From Akanthomyces muscarius (taxonomy: Eukaryota > Ascomycota > Sordariomycetes > Hypocreales > Cordycipitaceae): DNA of 64,000 nt. A model generated the notes under the pieces. The model was not told the origin of the DNA and did not search any database. It worked only from the letters and a program-made list of their open reading frames with translations. The position numbers and the translations under genes are program-made. This document shows, piece after piece, positions 22,294 through 33,750 of the stretch. The stretch's first letter is position 1; each line of letters begins with the position of its first letter. The stretch spans positions 3,844,001-3,908,000 of the forward strand of contig NC_079245.1 in assembly GCF_028009165.1 (NCBI RefSeq), in the 5' to 3' direction.

Positions 22294-23331
22294 ATGTCTG
22301 AGACGGATGAGAAAAGGGATAAAGAGGGGTTTGACGTTGGCGAGTTCTTGTACGTAACAGCTGCGCTGCTCTGGCCGCTGACGGGCAGCCTCTCGCATGC
22401 ATTGCTGCAGACTGTCGGCTAACACGCTTCCAGGCAGAAGAACATCAACAAAGGTGAACTAGCGTTGAAGCGCGCTGTCGGGCTCGGCGCCCAGCCCAAT
22501 GTCGTGCCTGAAGGCGAGCCGATCCACGATGGTGAGCCGCGCCCTGTCGAGATTGGCTGGCATCCTGTCGGCGGCCTCGCAGGCACGTGGTTCGCCAACA
22601 ACACCGGCCTGGGCAAAATGATAACAGAGAGAATCAACAAGTACCCCGATCCTACGCAGCACTGGGCCGTCCTCGTGGGCGACTACGTCCACCAGCTCTG
22701 GATGGATGAGAGTTTCCATGTCATCTACATCAACGATCGGATCAAACGCGACGAGTGGAAGACGTTTAGCGTTGGCCAGACGCGCTTCAATGACGACGCG
22801 CTGCGCCGCGCCGGCGAGACCGTCATTGCCACGATTCGGGAAAAGACGCCCGCGTACAACTTAATCTCCAATAACTGCCAGACCTACGCTCTGCAACTGC
22901 TCGACGCCATCAAGGTCGGTGCGCGCAAGGAGTTTGGCACCACGCTCGCCGTGTACGACCGCATGCTTGGCCCCGGCAAAGTGGCGGATCTGTTCAACAA
23001 GGACGGCCAGATGCCCACGGACGGCACCGACCCCAACGTCCTGCCGCCCAAGGACGGCGACGACGACGAGAACACAGTCGGTCTAGCGCAACAGCTTATG
23101 AACGACCACACGGCGCAGCTTGATACGCATGAGCAGATGAGCAAGAAGAACGGCGAGCTCACCCCACTCCGGGAAGCCGCCGAGGCGCAGGCGCACGAGC
23201 AGGAGCGAGAGCTGGACGGTGAGAACCCCACCGAGAATGGCAATGGCGAGAAGAAGGAGAGTAAGAGCAGCGAGGTCAAGAAGCAAATCAAAAACATATT
23301 TAGCCGTTTGTCGCGAAACAAGTCTTCGTGA
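22294..23331 (+). CDS. Papain-fold (LRAT/PPPDE-like) protein with disordered tail
   Basis: Exons 22294-22349 and 22434-23331, about 317 residues. After a short acidic N-terminus the core (about residues 45-165) has a His within QHWAVLVGDYVHQLW and, some 80 residues later, a Cys within NLISNNCQTYALQLLD. His before Cys in this order, with an NC motif followed by a helix, is the signature of circularly permuted papain folds (LRAT, PPPDE, NlpC-related). It could be a cysteine hydrolase, deubiquitinase-like protein or acyltransferase; the reaction cannot be told from sequence. The C-terminal third is charged and low-complexity (HEQERELDGENPTENGNGEKKE) and ends with a basic helix (VKKQIKNIFSRLSRNKSS), suggesting membrane or partner binding. 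The frame crosses the intron with donor GTACGT. Family assignment is by motif only. Confidence 0.65.
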
Positions 23332-24865
23332 CCGTTCCAGGCATGAATTATGGCTGATGGAGGAGAGGACGGGCGGTTACTTACGCCTCACAAATACAAT
23401 ATTATATGATATACGCTCTAATTCTTCTGCTAGTGATCGGTTCCGTTAGGTGTGCGCATTTCGACGCCCCTGAGCATCTGAACAGCGGCGCGAAGCACCA
23501 CGAAAAGCATTGGCTAATTGTCACAGGACGCCATAGTGTCCATCTCGCAAATTTCGGTGCGAAGACAATTGGTGGCTGGTTGCGCAACATTCTTGCGTCA
23601 CCCCGAGTCAAACCGGTCGCCACTGGCAGCGACGCCGGTGATGAACACCGTATGCTGGCCCCTGCAGCTTGCGGCAAAGTTGCGGCAAAGCTATGCTTGA
23701 CTATGTCACTTTATATGAATGCAAAGCTAACATTCGATCACGAGCCCATCTGAGATAAAGCTGAAAATGCGAGGGGGGAAACCTCTCACCATGAACGGTG
23801 ATTATGGTATCACGCGGATCTCTCGCAGCATGTTCAAGACTGACGTCGGAAATTAATGCGCACTGATATAAATCCCTCGTCACGGAAACGCCCCGGTTTC
23901 AACAATGTCCTTTGCTGACGATCATCAACCCAAAGCAGAAGTAAGAAGAGGAACGATCGGAGACTTTACCAATTAGGGCCCGACCGCTGCTCCTTCAGGA
24001 ATGTTGGAAGAACTCTTTACCCATTGTGTAAGGAAAATGTTAAACGTCTTACTCAGCGCTACTGAGTTCTTTGGACTAAGTTGGTGGCTACCAAATATGT
24101 GGTTCTTCCAACCAAGCCATCCAAAGTCGTGCTATTCACGGCAGCCAACCAACATAACAATAATAATAACAAAACTTAAAAGAAAATGATTTTTTTACAG
24201 GCCAAAAACGAGACCCTAAGCGTTACGGTTTGAGATATAGTTGACTTGAGCTGAGCTGACCACTGCTCTGTGCGGATCCTGTGCAATGTGGACAGCCTCT
24301 GGTTGCGTGTGTGATGTTATCTTAACCTTCGCGCGATCTGACTAAGTGCCAGTGTAGAGGTGCGATTCTTGGCGGCTACGCTACGCATACAGGTACCAGA
24401 ACTAAAACAGTATCGGCCGATGTTGACCTAAATCTAGAACAATCGTTTTGCATCGTTGACTGATGTAATCCCAGCTAGTTTCCGTTCCACACTTGGCATC
24501 CCCTCCGACCATGTTCTCATGTATGGCTGCAGTACGCCTTATCATCCTTTAGCCGTTTGTAACTTCAAACGGCCAATAATATACTGTTTCCTCATTTAAC
24601 ACACTTTTGGCAAAGGCCGAAGGAGACGTTCCTTCAAGCCCACGAGAATGTCTCCTTGCAGCTGCGTCGAAATCCTTCTGCGACTTCCCTAGCACCTATT
24701 TGTCGGTGCTTCCTTGACAATAAATGTCTGATCCACCTCTTATTATAGCCGAAGTGACTACATAAGACTCGTCAATCCCACCTTATAGCTTAGAGGCTAC
24801 TGATCAACAACGCCCGAGGACAGAGACTCAGCACAACTCCTTGCCTCGTACAGCTCTCTACTACA
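23332..24865. other. Intergenic region
   Basis: About 1.5 kb. Overlapping frames near 23402-23753 on both strands show no domain. The last 150 bp before 24866 probably hold the GH128 promoter and leader. Confidence 0.55.
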
Positions 24866-25681
24866 ATGGTCTCCTTTTCCCTTATCAGCACCCTAACAGT
24901 GCTTGCTGTGGCTGTTGCCGGCTCTAAGCGCGGCTTCGCTGTCAACGACGAAGTTGACGTGAGTAAAGGCGGCGTCACCCTCAACGGCTACAAGTCCAAG
25001 ATAAGCTGGACGTACAACTGGGACAGCAACACGCGCAAGAAGCAGCCTTACGCCGAGTTCGTCCCTATGCTGTGGGGTACGCAGAGCTACCACACCAACC
25101 AGTGGGCTAATAACACCAAACTCTGGCTTTCGCGCGGCACCAAGCATCTGCTGGGCTTTAATGAGCCTGAGAGGCCAGACCAGGCCGCTCTCTCCCCGCA
25201 GCAGGCAGCCGATGCCTGGAGAAAGTACATGAACCAGTTCTCCGGCCGTGCTAAACTCGGTGCCCCTGCCGTTTCCAATGACGGCTACAACTGGCTAAAG
25301 GACTTCTTGGGCAAGTGCCACGACTGCCACATTGACTTTGTTCCGGTGCATTGGTACAATGACCACACTCTGGAGGGTGATCTCGAGAATTGGGTCAACA
25401 AGATTTGCTCTCTGGTCGGAAACCGCAAGGTGTGGATTACTGAAGTAAGAATATGATGCCCCTCTCGTGGATGGAAAATACTGACAGGCGTACAGTTCAA
25501 GGGGTTCGGAAACCAGGATCAGCAGCGTCAGTTCATGAAGAAGGCGCTTCCCTGGTTAGACAAGAAGGCTTGTATCGAGCGCTACGCATACTTTGGCACT
25601 GCGAACAACAACAAGGATCTGCTTGTCGGAAACGGACCCAGATTCTCTCCTCTTGGCTATGACTACGTCTACCACGATTGA
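24866..25681 (+). CDS. Secreted GH128 family beta-1,3-glucanase-like protein
   Basis: Exons 24866-25444 and 25496-25681, 254 residues. Signal peptide MVSFSLISTLTVLAVAVAG, then a single TIM-barrel glycosyl hydrolase catalytic core (asl1-like, GH128). The two expected catalytic glutamates are present, one in LGFNEPERPD and one in the VWITEF motif that is split by the intron exactly after Glu. Other family landmarks are SWTYNWD, FVPMLWG and VPVHWYND. The C-terminal YAYFGTANNNKDLL...GYDYVYHD is complete. Likely acts on beta-1,3-glucan in the cell wall, either its own during remodelling or that of another fungus. No GPI signal or carbohydrate-binding module. Intact. Confidence 0.92.
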
Positions 25682-28393
25682 GCCATTCGCCGACTCGGAT
25701 GACGAGGCGTGCTCCTGTCTCTAATTCTCTGCCCTTGTTTCTACCTTTACCCAGTCCGTTGTATTCTTGCATTTAGTTCACGATTCTCCTCTTTCACGCC
25801 GCCACACTACGTACATACATGTATTTACTTCGTATATAACTTACATTCAAAAGCTGCACATTTCGGGGCAATTTACTGTTTGGTCTATACACCTGTTAAC
25901 TAGAGTGACCAGTCGGTGCAATAAAACAACGATAGCTGTATTTTTGCGGGCTGGACTACGCCAGTGCATCCTGCCAATTTAAGCTCAAGAATTCTATTGC
26001 AAATACCCATTTTATAGTGGAGGATGGAGTGGTTTGATGTCACGCAGCCACACTGAGCACAAAGACGTTACATGCGGCAGCGAAGTAAGGCCTAGACCGA
26101 AGGCCAGCCCTGTTTAGCCCGACCGGAACGCCGTCAACCAACTCCAGCGGCCGTACGTACACTTTCCGTGACTGTGCCTGGAATAGAGAAAAAAGATCTC
26201 TGCATCGCCATCGCCTGATAAGCATAAATGATTACGCATGCGAGTGGCTTTGCACAGAAGGCAGAGCTGAAGCTCGGCTACACGAGAGCACGCAGGTTAA
26301 ACTCCCCCATCTGGCATAGGGCTGTGCACTGGCGCCCAGCTAGCGTTGGCTACTATTGAAGGAGGTTCCGCCACAGTTGACAAAGTTCGCCGACTAATTA
26401 GGCCCCGTGTGTGCGTTGTCGCCCAGACTGTCAATAGTTATTATTGCGCCTTGTCCAACGCGAAGCCTGCTGCACTTGAGAAGTTGAGATTGCGAGAGGA
26501 AGGTGTTCCAGAATAATGTAAAGTGGACTGGCGACATCAGCCTGCACAGAGATGGGCCAATGGCAACGCCCTTTGATGCGACCATCCAATCTCACATCTC
26601 ACCTGCAGCGCAAGGGTTCCATTTCCAGCGTCGCTGACGAGCATGACGGTGCAGAAGAGTCTTCGCGACCTCGTCAGCGAGCAAGATACGACCCGAATAA
26701 ACTTCTGCGATTTTTCCCTTGAGCTGGATCTTGCACGAGCGGCACCACTATTTGTTTTGCCTGATGGATACGCCGAGAACCCTACCAGGCGGGTGGCGGG
26801 CCAGGTCGAAGAATGAAGGCAGTGCTGAGGGTAAGTAGTGGGGGTCGCGTCTTGCAGGGCCTCGCCTCCGCCACGACGCTGGCTGGTAAAACACAAGGAG
26901 GCTTTCGGGCTTCCAGGGGTCCAGTTTGGCGCTAGACTGACTGTGCGGCAGGGCAAATACCAGTAGGTGTACCTACCTCAACTACCTACCTAGGTAGTAC
27001 GTAGCTGCTGCAGACTGAATCGCCGCACTGCACTCCCAACACTTGCACACGTGCAGAGCCCATTTCACAGCCAGGTCAGATAGGCCATACTGACAGTTGA
27101 AAAGAATCGCCCACCTTCCCGCCCTCTAGACTTGTCGTGAAGGTGGCATTCCTCATCCCCAGGGTGTACAAGAGTCCACTTGGTCATGCAAGAAGATCGT
27201 GACCCAAAACGGGCATTTTAGTGTAGTTCTTGAAGTTAGAGGGTATGGCAAATGAGCTGTTGTAAGTTGACGCCCCCGTTTCTGCTGAGAGCAAAAGCGC
27301 TCCACGAGTCGGCCCAAATACCAGGCTCGCGAAGACGTATGATTACGTTGCTCTTCTCGTTTTCGGCTCTTCTCCCTGGCGGCGCAGTCACTCACTGAGA
27401 CCCGGCTCGGGGAAACGCCTTCGGCCCAATGAGCGATCAACAGAAAATGACAGCGACTCAGAGGCCCTGCGGGGATCAAAGTCGGCGTTGGGCAGAGAAG
27501 GGGAAAGTTGGCGACTTCCTGATGCGCACTTTATTGCAGGCGCCTCGAATGCCGTTCTAGCCCATCCACACCGGGCGTCAAAAGCAGCAAGGGACGCGTG
27601 GACAGTTGATCTGCGCTAGCTGGAAAGGGTAGGAGTTCCGCAAAAGTCCCTGGCTCATCTGTGCCAGCTTGCTGGCCTTCTTGGTCCTCCTTCGACTAAT
27701 GAGATTGGCAAATCGGCACTGCACTTCCGACCTGAGTCTCTCGCCAGCCTGGCCCTGTGGCCAAGCCACGCCCTCGGCTCCATCCGTACTCTAAGAAAGG
27801 CGGCATCTCTGGGCCGATTGCCCACAAAATTATGAGCTCCTCACTGGCCCAGCGACTAGTTGGCTCACACCACTGTTGCCGTTCCGCTTCTCGGTGGGCG
27901 TGCTCGTACCAGCACGTCGCTTTCTCGTCGGTTTCCACCCCTTTGCCAGGTAAATAGGGCTGTGCTTACTAGGATTACTCCATGTTTGCATTGCGACACC
28001 GTACCGATAAGTTATTTGCTAGGGGCGCTACCACGACCGCCAACTGTGGATGTCATTTGCGACCCCTATACCAGTGTAAATATGAAGCTGACGCCCATCC
28101 TCAGCCTTCTGCTGATTCTTTCTTTTCTTTGATCGTCCGTTCATCCGACCTTTCTTTCGTTACAACGCCTTTTAATCCCACAATCCTTTTGCCCAAACAA
28201 CAAACACGCTCTCTCCTTCCGATTCACCAATGTCAATCGTCCGGATAGCGACTTCCAACTAGGCTCTGCCTCAGCACTCGGTCCGCTGCTGGCGGTTCAG
28301 CTTTTTCTCGACTGAAGCCTAGCTCTTCGTTTCCAATCAATTATACCATTATTCGCATTTTACTTCCCAAATTTCTTTCAGCTCGCAGACACA
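25682..28393. other. Long intergenic region (2.7 kb)
   Basis: No convincing protein gene. Frames at 26537-26956 (-), 27153-27479 (-) and 27757-28248 (+) lack domains and splice support. Features seen are a TACCTACC/TAGGTAGTA repeat cluster near 26968-27000 and a C/T-rich stretch (about 28110-28390) directly before the next start codon, typical of a fungal promoter and 5' leader. Confidence 0.55.
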
Positions 28394-29345
28394 ATGCCGG
28401 GCCATCACGGCGGACAACACCATGGCTTGCACTTGGGTGAGCTCATCAACGAGCTAATTTCCTCCATTGCACCTTTCTCGGGTCTGATCTTGACCGTCAC
28501 CTGCTGCGTCATTGCTCTTATCCGACTTTACATTCTCGACCCTTTTATTCCGAAAATCTACTCTCGTGCGGCCCTCCGCGATGTTTCAAATGCACAAATG
28601 CGCAGCTTCACGAATCACCATGTTGCAGCCGGCACCAAAATTTTACTTGTCATTCTGTGCGGTTATCCTCTTCTCGCGATCATCTGTGGCAACGCGACGC
28701 CACATACCCCCTATGCCAAGGGTTCCTCCGTTACTCTTGGAGACATGATGATTGTCTCCTCACAAATATTTACTGGCATGTACATCTTCGAACTCTTCTT
28801 CCGCGAGAAGGTCTCCGTCATTAGTTGCGCCCATCATATTGGTGCCATTGTTATTGCCCAAGCTGCGATTGCAATGAGCATCAACTTCGGTCACGAAAGA
28901 GACGCAGTTTATGAGTTTATTCTGTGCTTTATCTGGGGTACGCTGCGTGCATAATGTCCGTTTTGACAAATGACTGGCTGACTAACACGTCTCAGGTGCA
29001 TTCGATGTTATTGCCGAGCTTTGGCCTCATTTGGCCATGATTCTCTACCGAGTCCACCACGACAACCATGCGCTACTGTCCAGAATCTTCTACGCAACCG
29101 CGATTTTGGAAGTTGTAGGAACTGTGACTGAAACCATCATTGTCATGTTTCTCTTCGGCTCCCTCTGGGACAAGTGGTCTCTTTCTCTCAAAGTCACGAC
29201 GCCCTTTCTACACACATTGTTCTCAGCGGCGCAACTTTGGGGTGTCTGGATTTTCTATAAAATGGGCAAGGACCAACAAAGAAAACTTAGGAAGAGCGAG
29301 GAGATGCGTCCCTCCTCAGGCGACACTGCCGCCGAGACCGTGTAA
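28394..29345 (+). CDS. Multi-span membrane protein, TLC-like topology
   Basis: Exons 28394-28937 and 28996-29345, 297 residues. A His-rich N-terminus (GHHGGQHHGLHLGE) is followed by about seven hydrophobic helices: near residues 25-47, 85-103, 117-135, 140-160, 170-195, 220-240 and 250-270. The HHIG in VISCAHHIGAIVIAQ within a helix recalls the paired histidines of TLC-domain proteins, but overall similarity is not strong enough to name a function. The C-terminus is a basic cytosolic tail. The intron joins IWG-AFDVIAELWPHLAM with a split Gly codon. Alternatives: a small solute channel or a fungal-specific seven-helix protein. The gene looks intact. Confidence 0.7.
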
Positions 29346-30032
29346 CAGAGCGACGGCGTTAAAAAAAATTCTCAGCATGGAGTTTGCCATGATGGCAGCA
29401 TAACTCATATATGGCGTTCAGCATCTGGTATTAGACTTTCCAATATAGGTTAGACATCTGTTTGGCCGCTTTGCTTTGGATGGGGAGGTGAAAGTACTGT
29501 TGCCATTCACTTAATGGGAAAATAAGAAGATATCTTGCGTACCGAATGGAAGCATTTCATTGAAAGCTGGCGATATTGCCGAGAACATTACGGTAAAGGC
29601 TTCACCGTGCTTTATTCAGGTGCCGGCCAATTCTGTTCATATGGAAAGTGCGGCTCTCCTTGCCCGTACGGCCTCGTGCTTACCCAGTTAGTGATTACTA
29701 CGCTAATAGAGCTGTCGTACAGGGTATGGCGTCCATCAATAGCATTCAAGCACTGTAGGTATTCCGACACCAAATGTAGCTGAAATTACGTCCTGTCTTC
29801 AGGCATACTATAGTAGCCTTGAGACAAGTTAAATAAGACTTCTTGAACTCCCCAAATCCATGCTAATAAAGGGAACTATTGCACGTTCTTGATGGTGGGG
29901 AACTCTTCACGGGTATTTCAAATACTTCTCCCAGGCTCATGCTGTCTCGAGTGAGGAGATGCACTAACCCGTTGATATTTACGACAAAATTATGTGAAAT
30001 TAAGCTTCTCAACAAAGACTTGAAGTCTAACC
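29346..30032. other. Intergenic region
   Basis: About 690 bp, no recognisable coding sequence. It separates the membrane protein 3' end from the convergently ending KP4-like relic. Confidence 0.6.
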
Positions 30033-30271
30033 CTAACAATGACAGTCGCTGTCACAGCATGCTTTCGATACGTAGTTGACAGTGAGCTCGCCTTTGGAGA
30101 CATCGTTACGAGGCTTGGTGGGCACACTGCCGCAGCCGCGGCACGCGTGATCAAGAAGTTGCTGATTATGGTTGTAGGCATTCTTGGCTGTATCGGAAGT
30201 GCCGTTCTGGTAAAAGGCACAGAAGCTTCCATGAGAGCCATGGGAACATGCAATTTGATTTGCGGCAGTGT
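30033..30271 (-). pseudogene. KP4-like killer-toxin-family gene fragment (C-terminal exon)
   Basis: Read on the - strand, this stretch encodes a cysteine-rich segment ending at a stop at 30033-30035. It contains the motif NDVSKGELTVN followed by paired cysteines near the end, the same motif as the + strand gene at 31274-31306. The family is KP4, small secreted proteins named for a fungal virus toxin and found chromosomally in ascomycetes, where roles in antagonism or growth are proposed. A plausible acceptor (GAG at 30274-30272) lies upstream, at the same relative position as the first intron of the other copy. I could not recognise a signal peptide or first exon within the next 400 bp, so it is scored as 5'-truncated or strongly diverged. 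An alternative is a functional gene with an unusual first exon. Confidence 0.55.
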
Positions 30272-30765
30272 CTCAGCCAACACCTCGGTACGTAGTTGGA
30301 GAACCCCGTTCGGGATCAATCTTTGTCGCAAGAAACGGAGTCTTGGTCGGCGCTATCATCGCACCGGTGGCTTACAGCTTACGCCAATGTCTGGAAAATC
30401 TGGACAACATTAAGATGATAACCTTGCGCGACTGCTGAAACTGTCGCAGGGCCCAGCTAGTGCGCTCGATGCCTTGTGTATAGCATCATCGATTCCAGAA
30501 GGAAACAAGGAATGCTTCGACGACGATGACGAGCCACCTACCATTTCGACCCCTCGAAAACTGATAATTGCCCTCGGTAAGAGCACAGACGGGCCAGTCC
30601 GAAATATTTATATAAGGAAAATATCGGAAGCAACGACAGATCACGAGGAGTAAGACAACGCGAGCACTAGGTGTGGTCTGCATAAGAGCAGAGGGGCGCC
30701 TCAGGGTGCTGACAAGACTGTACCTACCTTATAGTTGCGCCAACTTGATTTAACAGCGCTTCAAC
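30272..30765. other. Spacer between the two KP4-like copies
   Basis: About 490 bp between the recognisable parts of two head-to-head copies. It would contain both 5' ends. No coding exon could be confirmed here for the - strand copy. Confidence 0.5.
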
Positions 30766-31363
30766 ATGGTCTCCTCCAGAACTCTCTTCACATTTACTCT
30801 TGCCGCCACCGCTCTTGGCATCAACTGCCGAGACTCCGGTGCATGCAACCTCAACAATGCCAGTTTGCAAGAGGTCCTGACCCAAGTTCCCCAGATCCAA
30901 GCCCAGGGTAACGATAGGCATCACTACGCAACAGGAGGTAAAATCATCCTGATCGATATAAATACCCTGTGAAAAATACTTACACTAACAATTCTGTAGT
31001 TCAACTGGCTTGCTCTGGTGGCAAGTACTGTGAGTTTTTCCAGTCTTGGCTACGGGGAATTTTTGGAGATGACTAACAATGCCATATGAACAGCGAGAAT
31101 TGCCTTCTACCAGACCGGAGCGTCGAGAACTGCCGACCGAGCCGCCGATCTACTGCAAGGCTAGATGGACCACGGTGAGTCCGATCTTTGCTTGATTCAC
31201 ACTTCACACTACTGTACTAATGTTTCTCTCCCCACAGCTCACAGGTTGCACCCAGAGCGGAAGCAACCCTACCGCGCCCGGCAACGATGTGTCTAAGGGC
31301 GAGCTGACTGTCAACATTGTGTCTGCACCGTGCTGCAGCGGCAACTGCCACTGTCCTATTTGA
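30766..31363 (+). pseudogene. KP4-like killer-toxin-family gene with in-frame stop
   Basis: Small secreted cysteine-rich protein gene. Inferred exons 30766-30937, 31000-31029, 31094-31174 and 31245-31363. The first exon starts with a hydrophobic signal-like segment, followed by the Gly-Ile-Asn-Cys-Arg motif that opens the mature part of KP4 family members. The last exon has NDVSKGELTVN and terminal cysteines. In the third exon an in-frame TAG (31162-31164) stops translation before the conserved C-terminal half, although the downstream exon is still well conserved and splice sites are canonical. Either the gene is newly dead, the base is a sequencing error, or a different splice avoids it. If translated as is, the product is a truncated protein lacking the last cysteines. 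Confidence 0.65.
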
Positions 31364-32130
31364 ACATGACGCTTGATTCAAATTTGGTAGAGAATCGGAG
31401 AGTAGAGGAAATCGTGAAATCTATAGAGCGTATATGCACCAGTGCTACGAAAACAATATAAGCATATAACGATAGTATTTTGATATATGTCGCTTCTTTC
31501 GAGATGGGGATCGACAGGCACCGCACAGTGGCGCTTTAGTGGCGGTCGGCTGCCGTCGGTGCTACCTCAGTGGTGATTAAACCTGCGTTGACACCTGTAT
31601 CGCGCTGTAGGCTCGGCTTATTAGTGAATTGCCTGCCGAGCAGTTTGCTTGCCGAGCAGGATAAAGCAGCAATTCCGTACTGCGTCACTCAGCTGTAAAT
31701 TCGGCTGCTCCATTCGTTGAAAGACTTGTGGTTTTGGTCCCCTCTCTACGCGACTTACCTGGTTAAATAGTCTATTTCGGGATACTGCATGAGCCAGGAT
31801 ATACTGCTTGCTCCGTGGCAGGGTCGTTCGGCTGCGGCCCACAGCGGGGTGTGCTTCTGCCCAAGCACCCAGGCCATGTTCCAGATACTCCCATTGTTCA
31901 AACATTTTTGGGGCGAGTTCTTTACTCTAGAAACACTAGCAACCTGACCGACAACCCTTCAAAAGACTCTGAATCAATGCTCCATAAATTACGAAATTCA
32001 ATTATAAATCGCGGCCCGTCAGGGTCGGTGGGTACACCTGCCGAGCGTTACTCGAGCATATAAAATCTCACCCCGCACCTCGATTCTTCTTAGGTAACCT
32101 TCCTCAACATCACCAACCTCAACACAAAAC
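31364..32130. other. Intergenic region
   Basis: About 770 bp, no recognisable gene. The last stretch (about 32055-32130) is C/A-rich and resembles a 5' leader for the hydrolase gene. Confidence 0.6.
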
Positions 32131-33750
32131 ATGGCGCAAATAGCAGAGCCCATCGAGCAAATTCTGTCAGACTTGCCCGCCAAGTGCCGCGGGCCCGGCG
32201 GTGCTATTGCCGTCGTCAAGGATGGCGAGCTGCTTGGCGAGAAGGTCTGGGGCTTCGCCGACCTGCAGCAAGGCATTCCCATGGGAAACGACACCGTAAT
32301 CCCGATTTGCTCCATTTCCAAGCAAATGACCTGTGGCCTGCTGACGGATCTGCAACTTAATCCGACACCGGCCATGACTGCGCGTAGTGAGTCGGCGGCA
32401 CAGCAGCTCGCCAACGAGCTAACCAAGGTCCTGCCCAAGGAGATGACCCAGGACACGGGTGTGACGCTGGAGCTGCTCTGCAACAACCAGTCTGGCATGC
32501 GCGACTACTGGGCCATGACTGTACTTTGGGGTGCCCAGCCGGAGACGCCCTTTTCGATTCAGCACCACGGACCTCAGATGCTGCAGCGCCTCAAGTCTTT
32601 CCAATTTGAGCCGGGCACGCAGTACTCGTACGCCAACACCAACTTTTACGTTCTGGCCCGCATCATGGAAAATGTTACTGGACAGACTCTCTCTAATCTG
32701 CTAGATGAGAGAATATTCGCACCCGCCAGCATGACGACTGCCTTTCTATGCGCCGACACATCGAAGCACCCTAGTCCTTGCGTGGGCCACGAAGGCAATG
32801 AGAAGGATGGCTTCTATCCTGGCGACAACCGCATCGAGTGGGCCGGTGATGCAGGCATCGTAGCTTCGCTGTCCGACATGGTAGCCTACGAGAAGTTTGT
32901 CGACAGAAATCGCGACAACACGCAAAATTGGTACGGCCTCAACTGCAAGAAGCAGCAGTTCAAGGATGGAGCTTTAAGCGACTACGGCTACGGTCTGAGC
33001 CAGCACTCTGTTGGTGGCGTCACTCTGGTAGGCCATGGTGGTGCTCTTCGTGGCTACAGGCTGAACAGAATTTACGCCCCCGAGGCCAGAGTATCCGTCG
33101 TTGCTCTGCTCAATGAGGAGCATGCAAAGGTCGGCACAGTGTGTGACTATATCCTCGAGCGTCTCCTGGGAGTACAAGATGCCAAATTCAACGCTGTTGA
33201 GCCCAACCCTGCATTCATTGGCACCTATTTGGACCCCGAATCAGACTTGGCTGTCACAATCGGCAAAGGAGAAGAGGAAGGAAAACTATCTTTTAGCTAC
33301 CATCGCGCTGCAGTGGACATCACTCCTGTGGAAGCCAACAAGGCTGTCTCCAACGACGTCACTGCCGTTTTGGATAGAGACGTGCTTGAGGTCACTCTCC
33401 CCAAGGATAACCGCAAGTTCCGCGCCAACCGCGTACCAGCGGCCAAGCCTCGCGCAAATTACTCTGATTTGCACGGCAACTTCAAGTGCGTCGAAATCGA
33501 CTCTATGTTTCACTGCAGTGGCACCGATGGCATGCTTTACGGCTCCTTTGACGGCTTCTTCGGGAAGGGCCCCATCCACTTAATGCGAGCCCTCGCAGAG
33601 GATGTATTCGCCCTTGCATGCCCTAGAGCCATGGACTCATCCCCCCCCGGGGACTGGACTATTGTAGCCCGTCGCGATGCCAGCGGCAAGATCAGCGCTG
33701 TGACAGTCGGCTGCTGGCTGGCCCGAAAGCTTGATTTTGTCAGATCATAA
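32131..33750 (+). CDS. D-aminopeptidase-like serine hydrolase (class C beta-lactamase fold)
   Basis: Single exon, 539 residues. Serine hydrolase of the penicillin-recognising family. The nucleophile is in ICSISKQM (SxxK, about residue 70), the second motif is YANTN (YxN, about residue 170), and the third is HGGALRG (HxG, about residue 302). The length, the two C-terminal beta-barrel-like domains (about residues 345-535) and the SxxK/YxN/HxG spacing match bacterial D-stereospecific aminopeptidases rather than secreted lactamases. There is no signal peptide, so it is probably cytosolic. It would cleave N-terminal D-amino acids or related amides/esters. The absence of introns and the bacterial-type domain set are compatible with an old horizontal acquisition. 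Intact. Confidence 0.85.
   Translation: MAQIAEPIEQILSDLPAKCRGPGGAIAVVKDGELLGEKVWGFADLQQGIPMGNDTVIPICSISKQMTCGLLTDLQLNPTPAMTARSESAAQQLANELTKVLPKEMTQDTGVTLELLCNNQSGMRDYWAMTVLWGAQPETPFSIQHHGPQMLQRLKSFQFEPGTQYSYANTNFYVLARIMENVTGQTLSNLLDERIFAPASMTTAFLCADTSKHPSPCVGHEGNEKDGFYPGDNRIEWAGDAGIVASLSDMVAYEKFVDRNRDNTQNWYGLNCKKQQFKDGALSDYGYGLSQHSVGGVTLVGHGGALRGYRLNRIYAPEARVSVVALLNEEHAKVGTVCDYILERLLGVQDAKFNAVEPNPAFIGTYLDPESDLAVTIGKGEEEGKLSFSYHRAAVDITPVEANKAVSNDVTAVLDRDVLEVTLPKDNRKFRANRVPAAKPRANYSDLHGNFKCVEIDSMFHCSGTDGMLYGSFDGFFGKGPIHLMRALAEDVFALACPRAMDSSPPGDWTIVARRDASGKISAVTVGCWLARKLDFVRS

Noticed and set aside
26537..26956. Possible 139-residue - strand protein
   Set aside because: No recognisable domain or splice partner; isolated in a 2.7 kb intergenic region.
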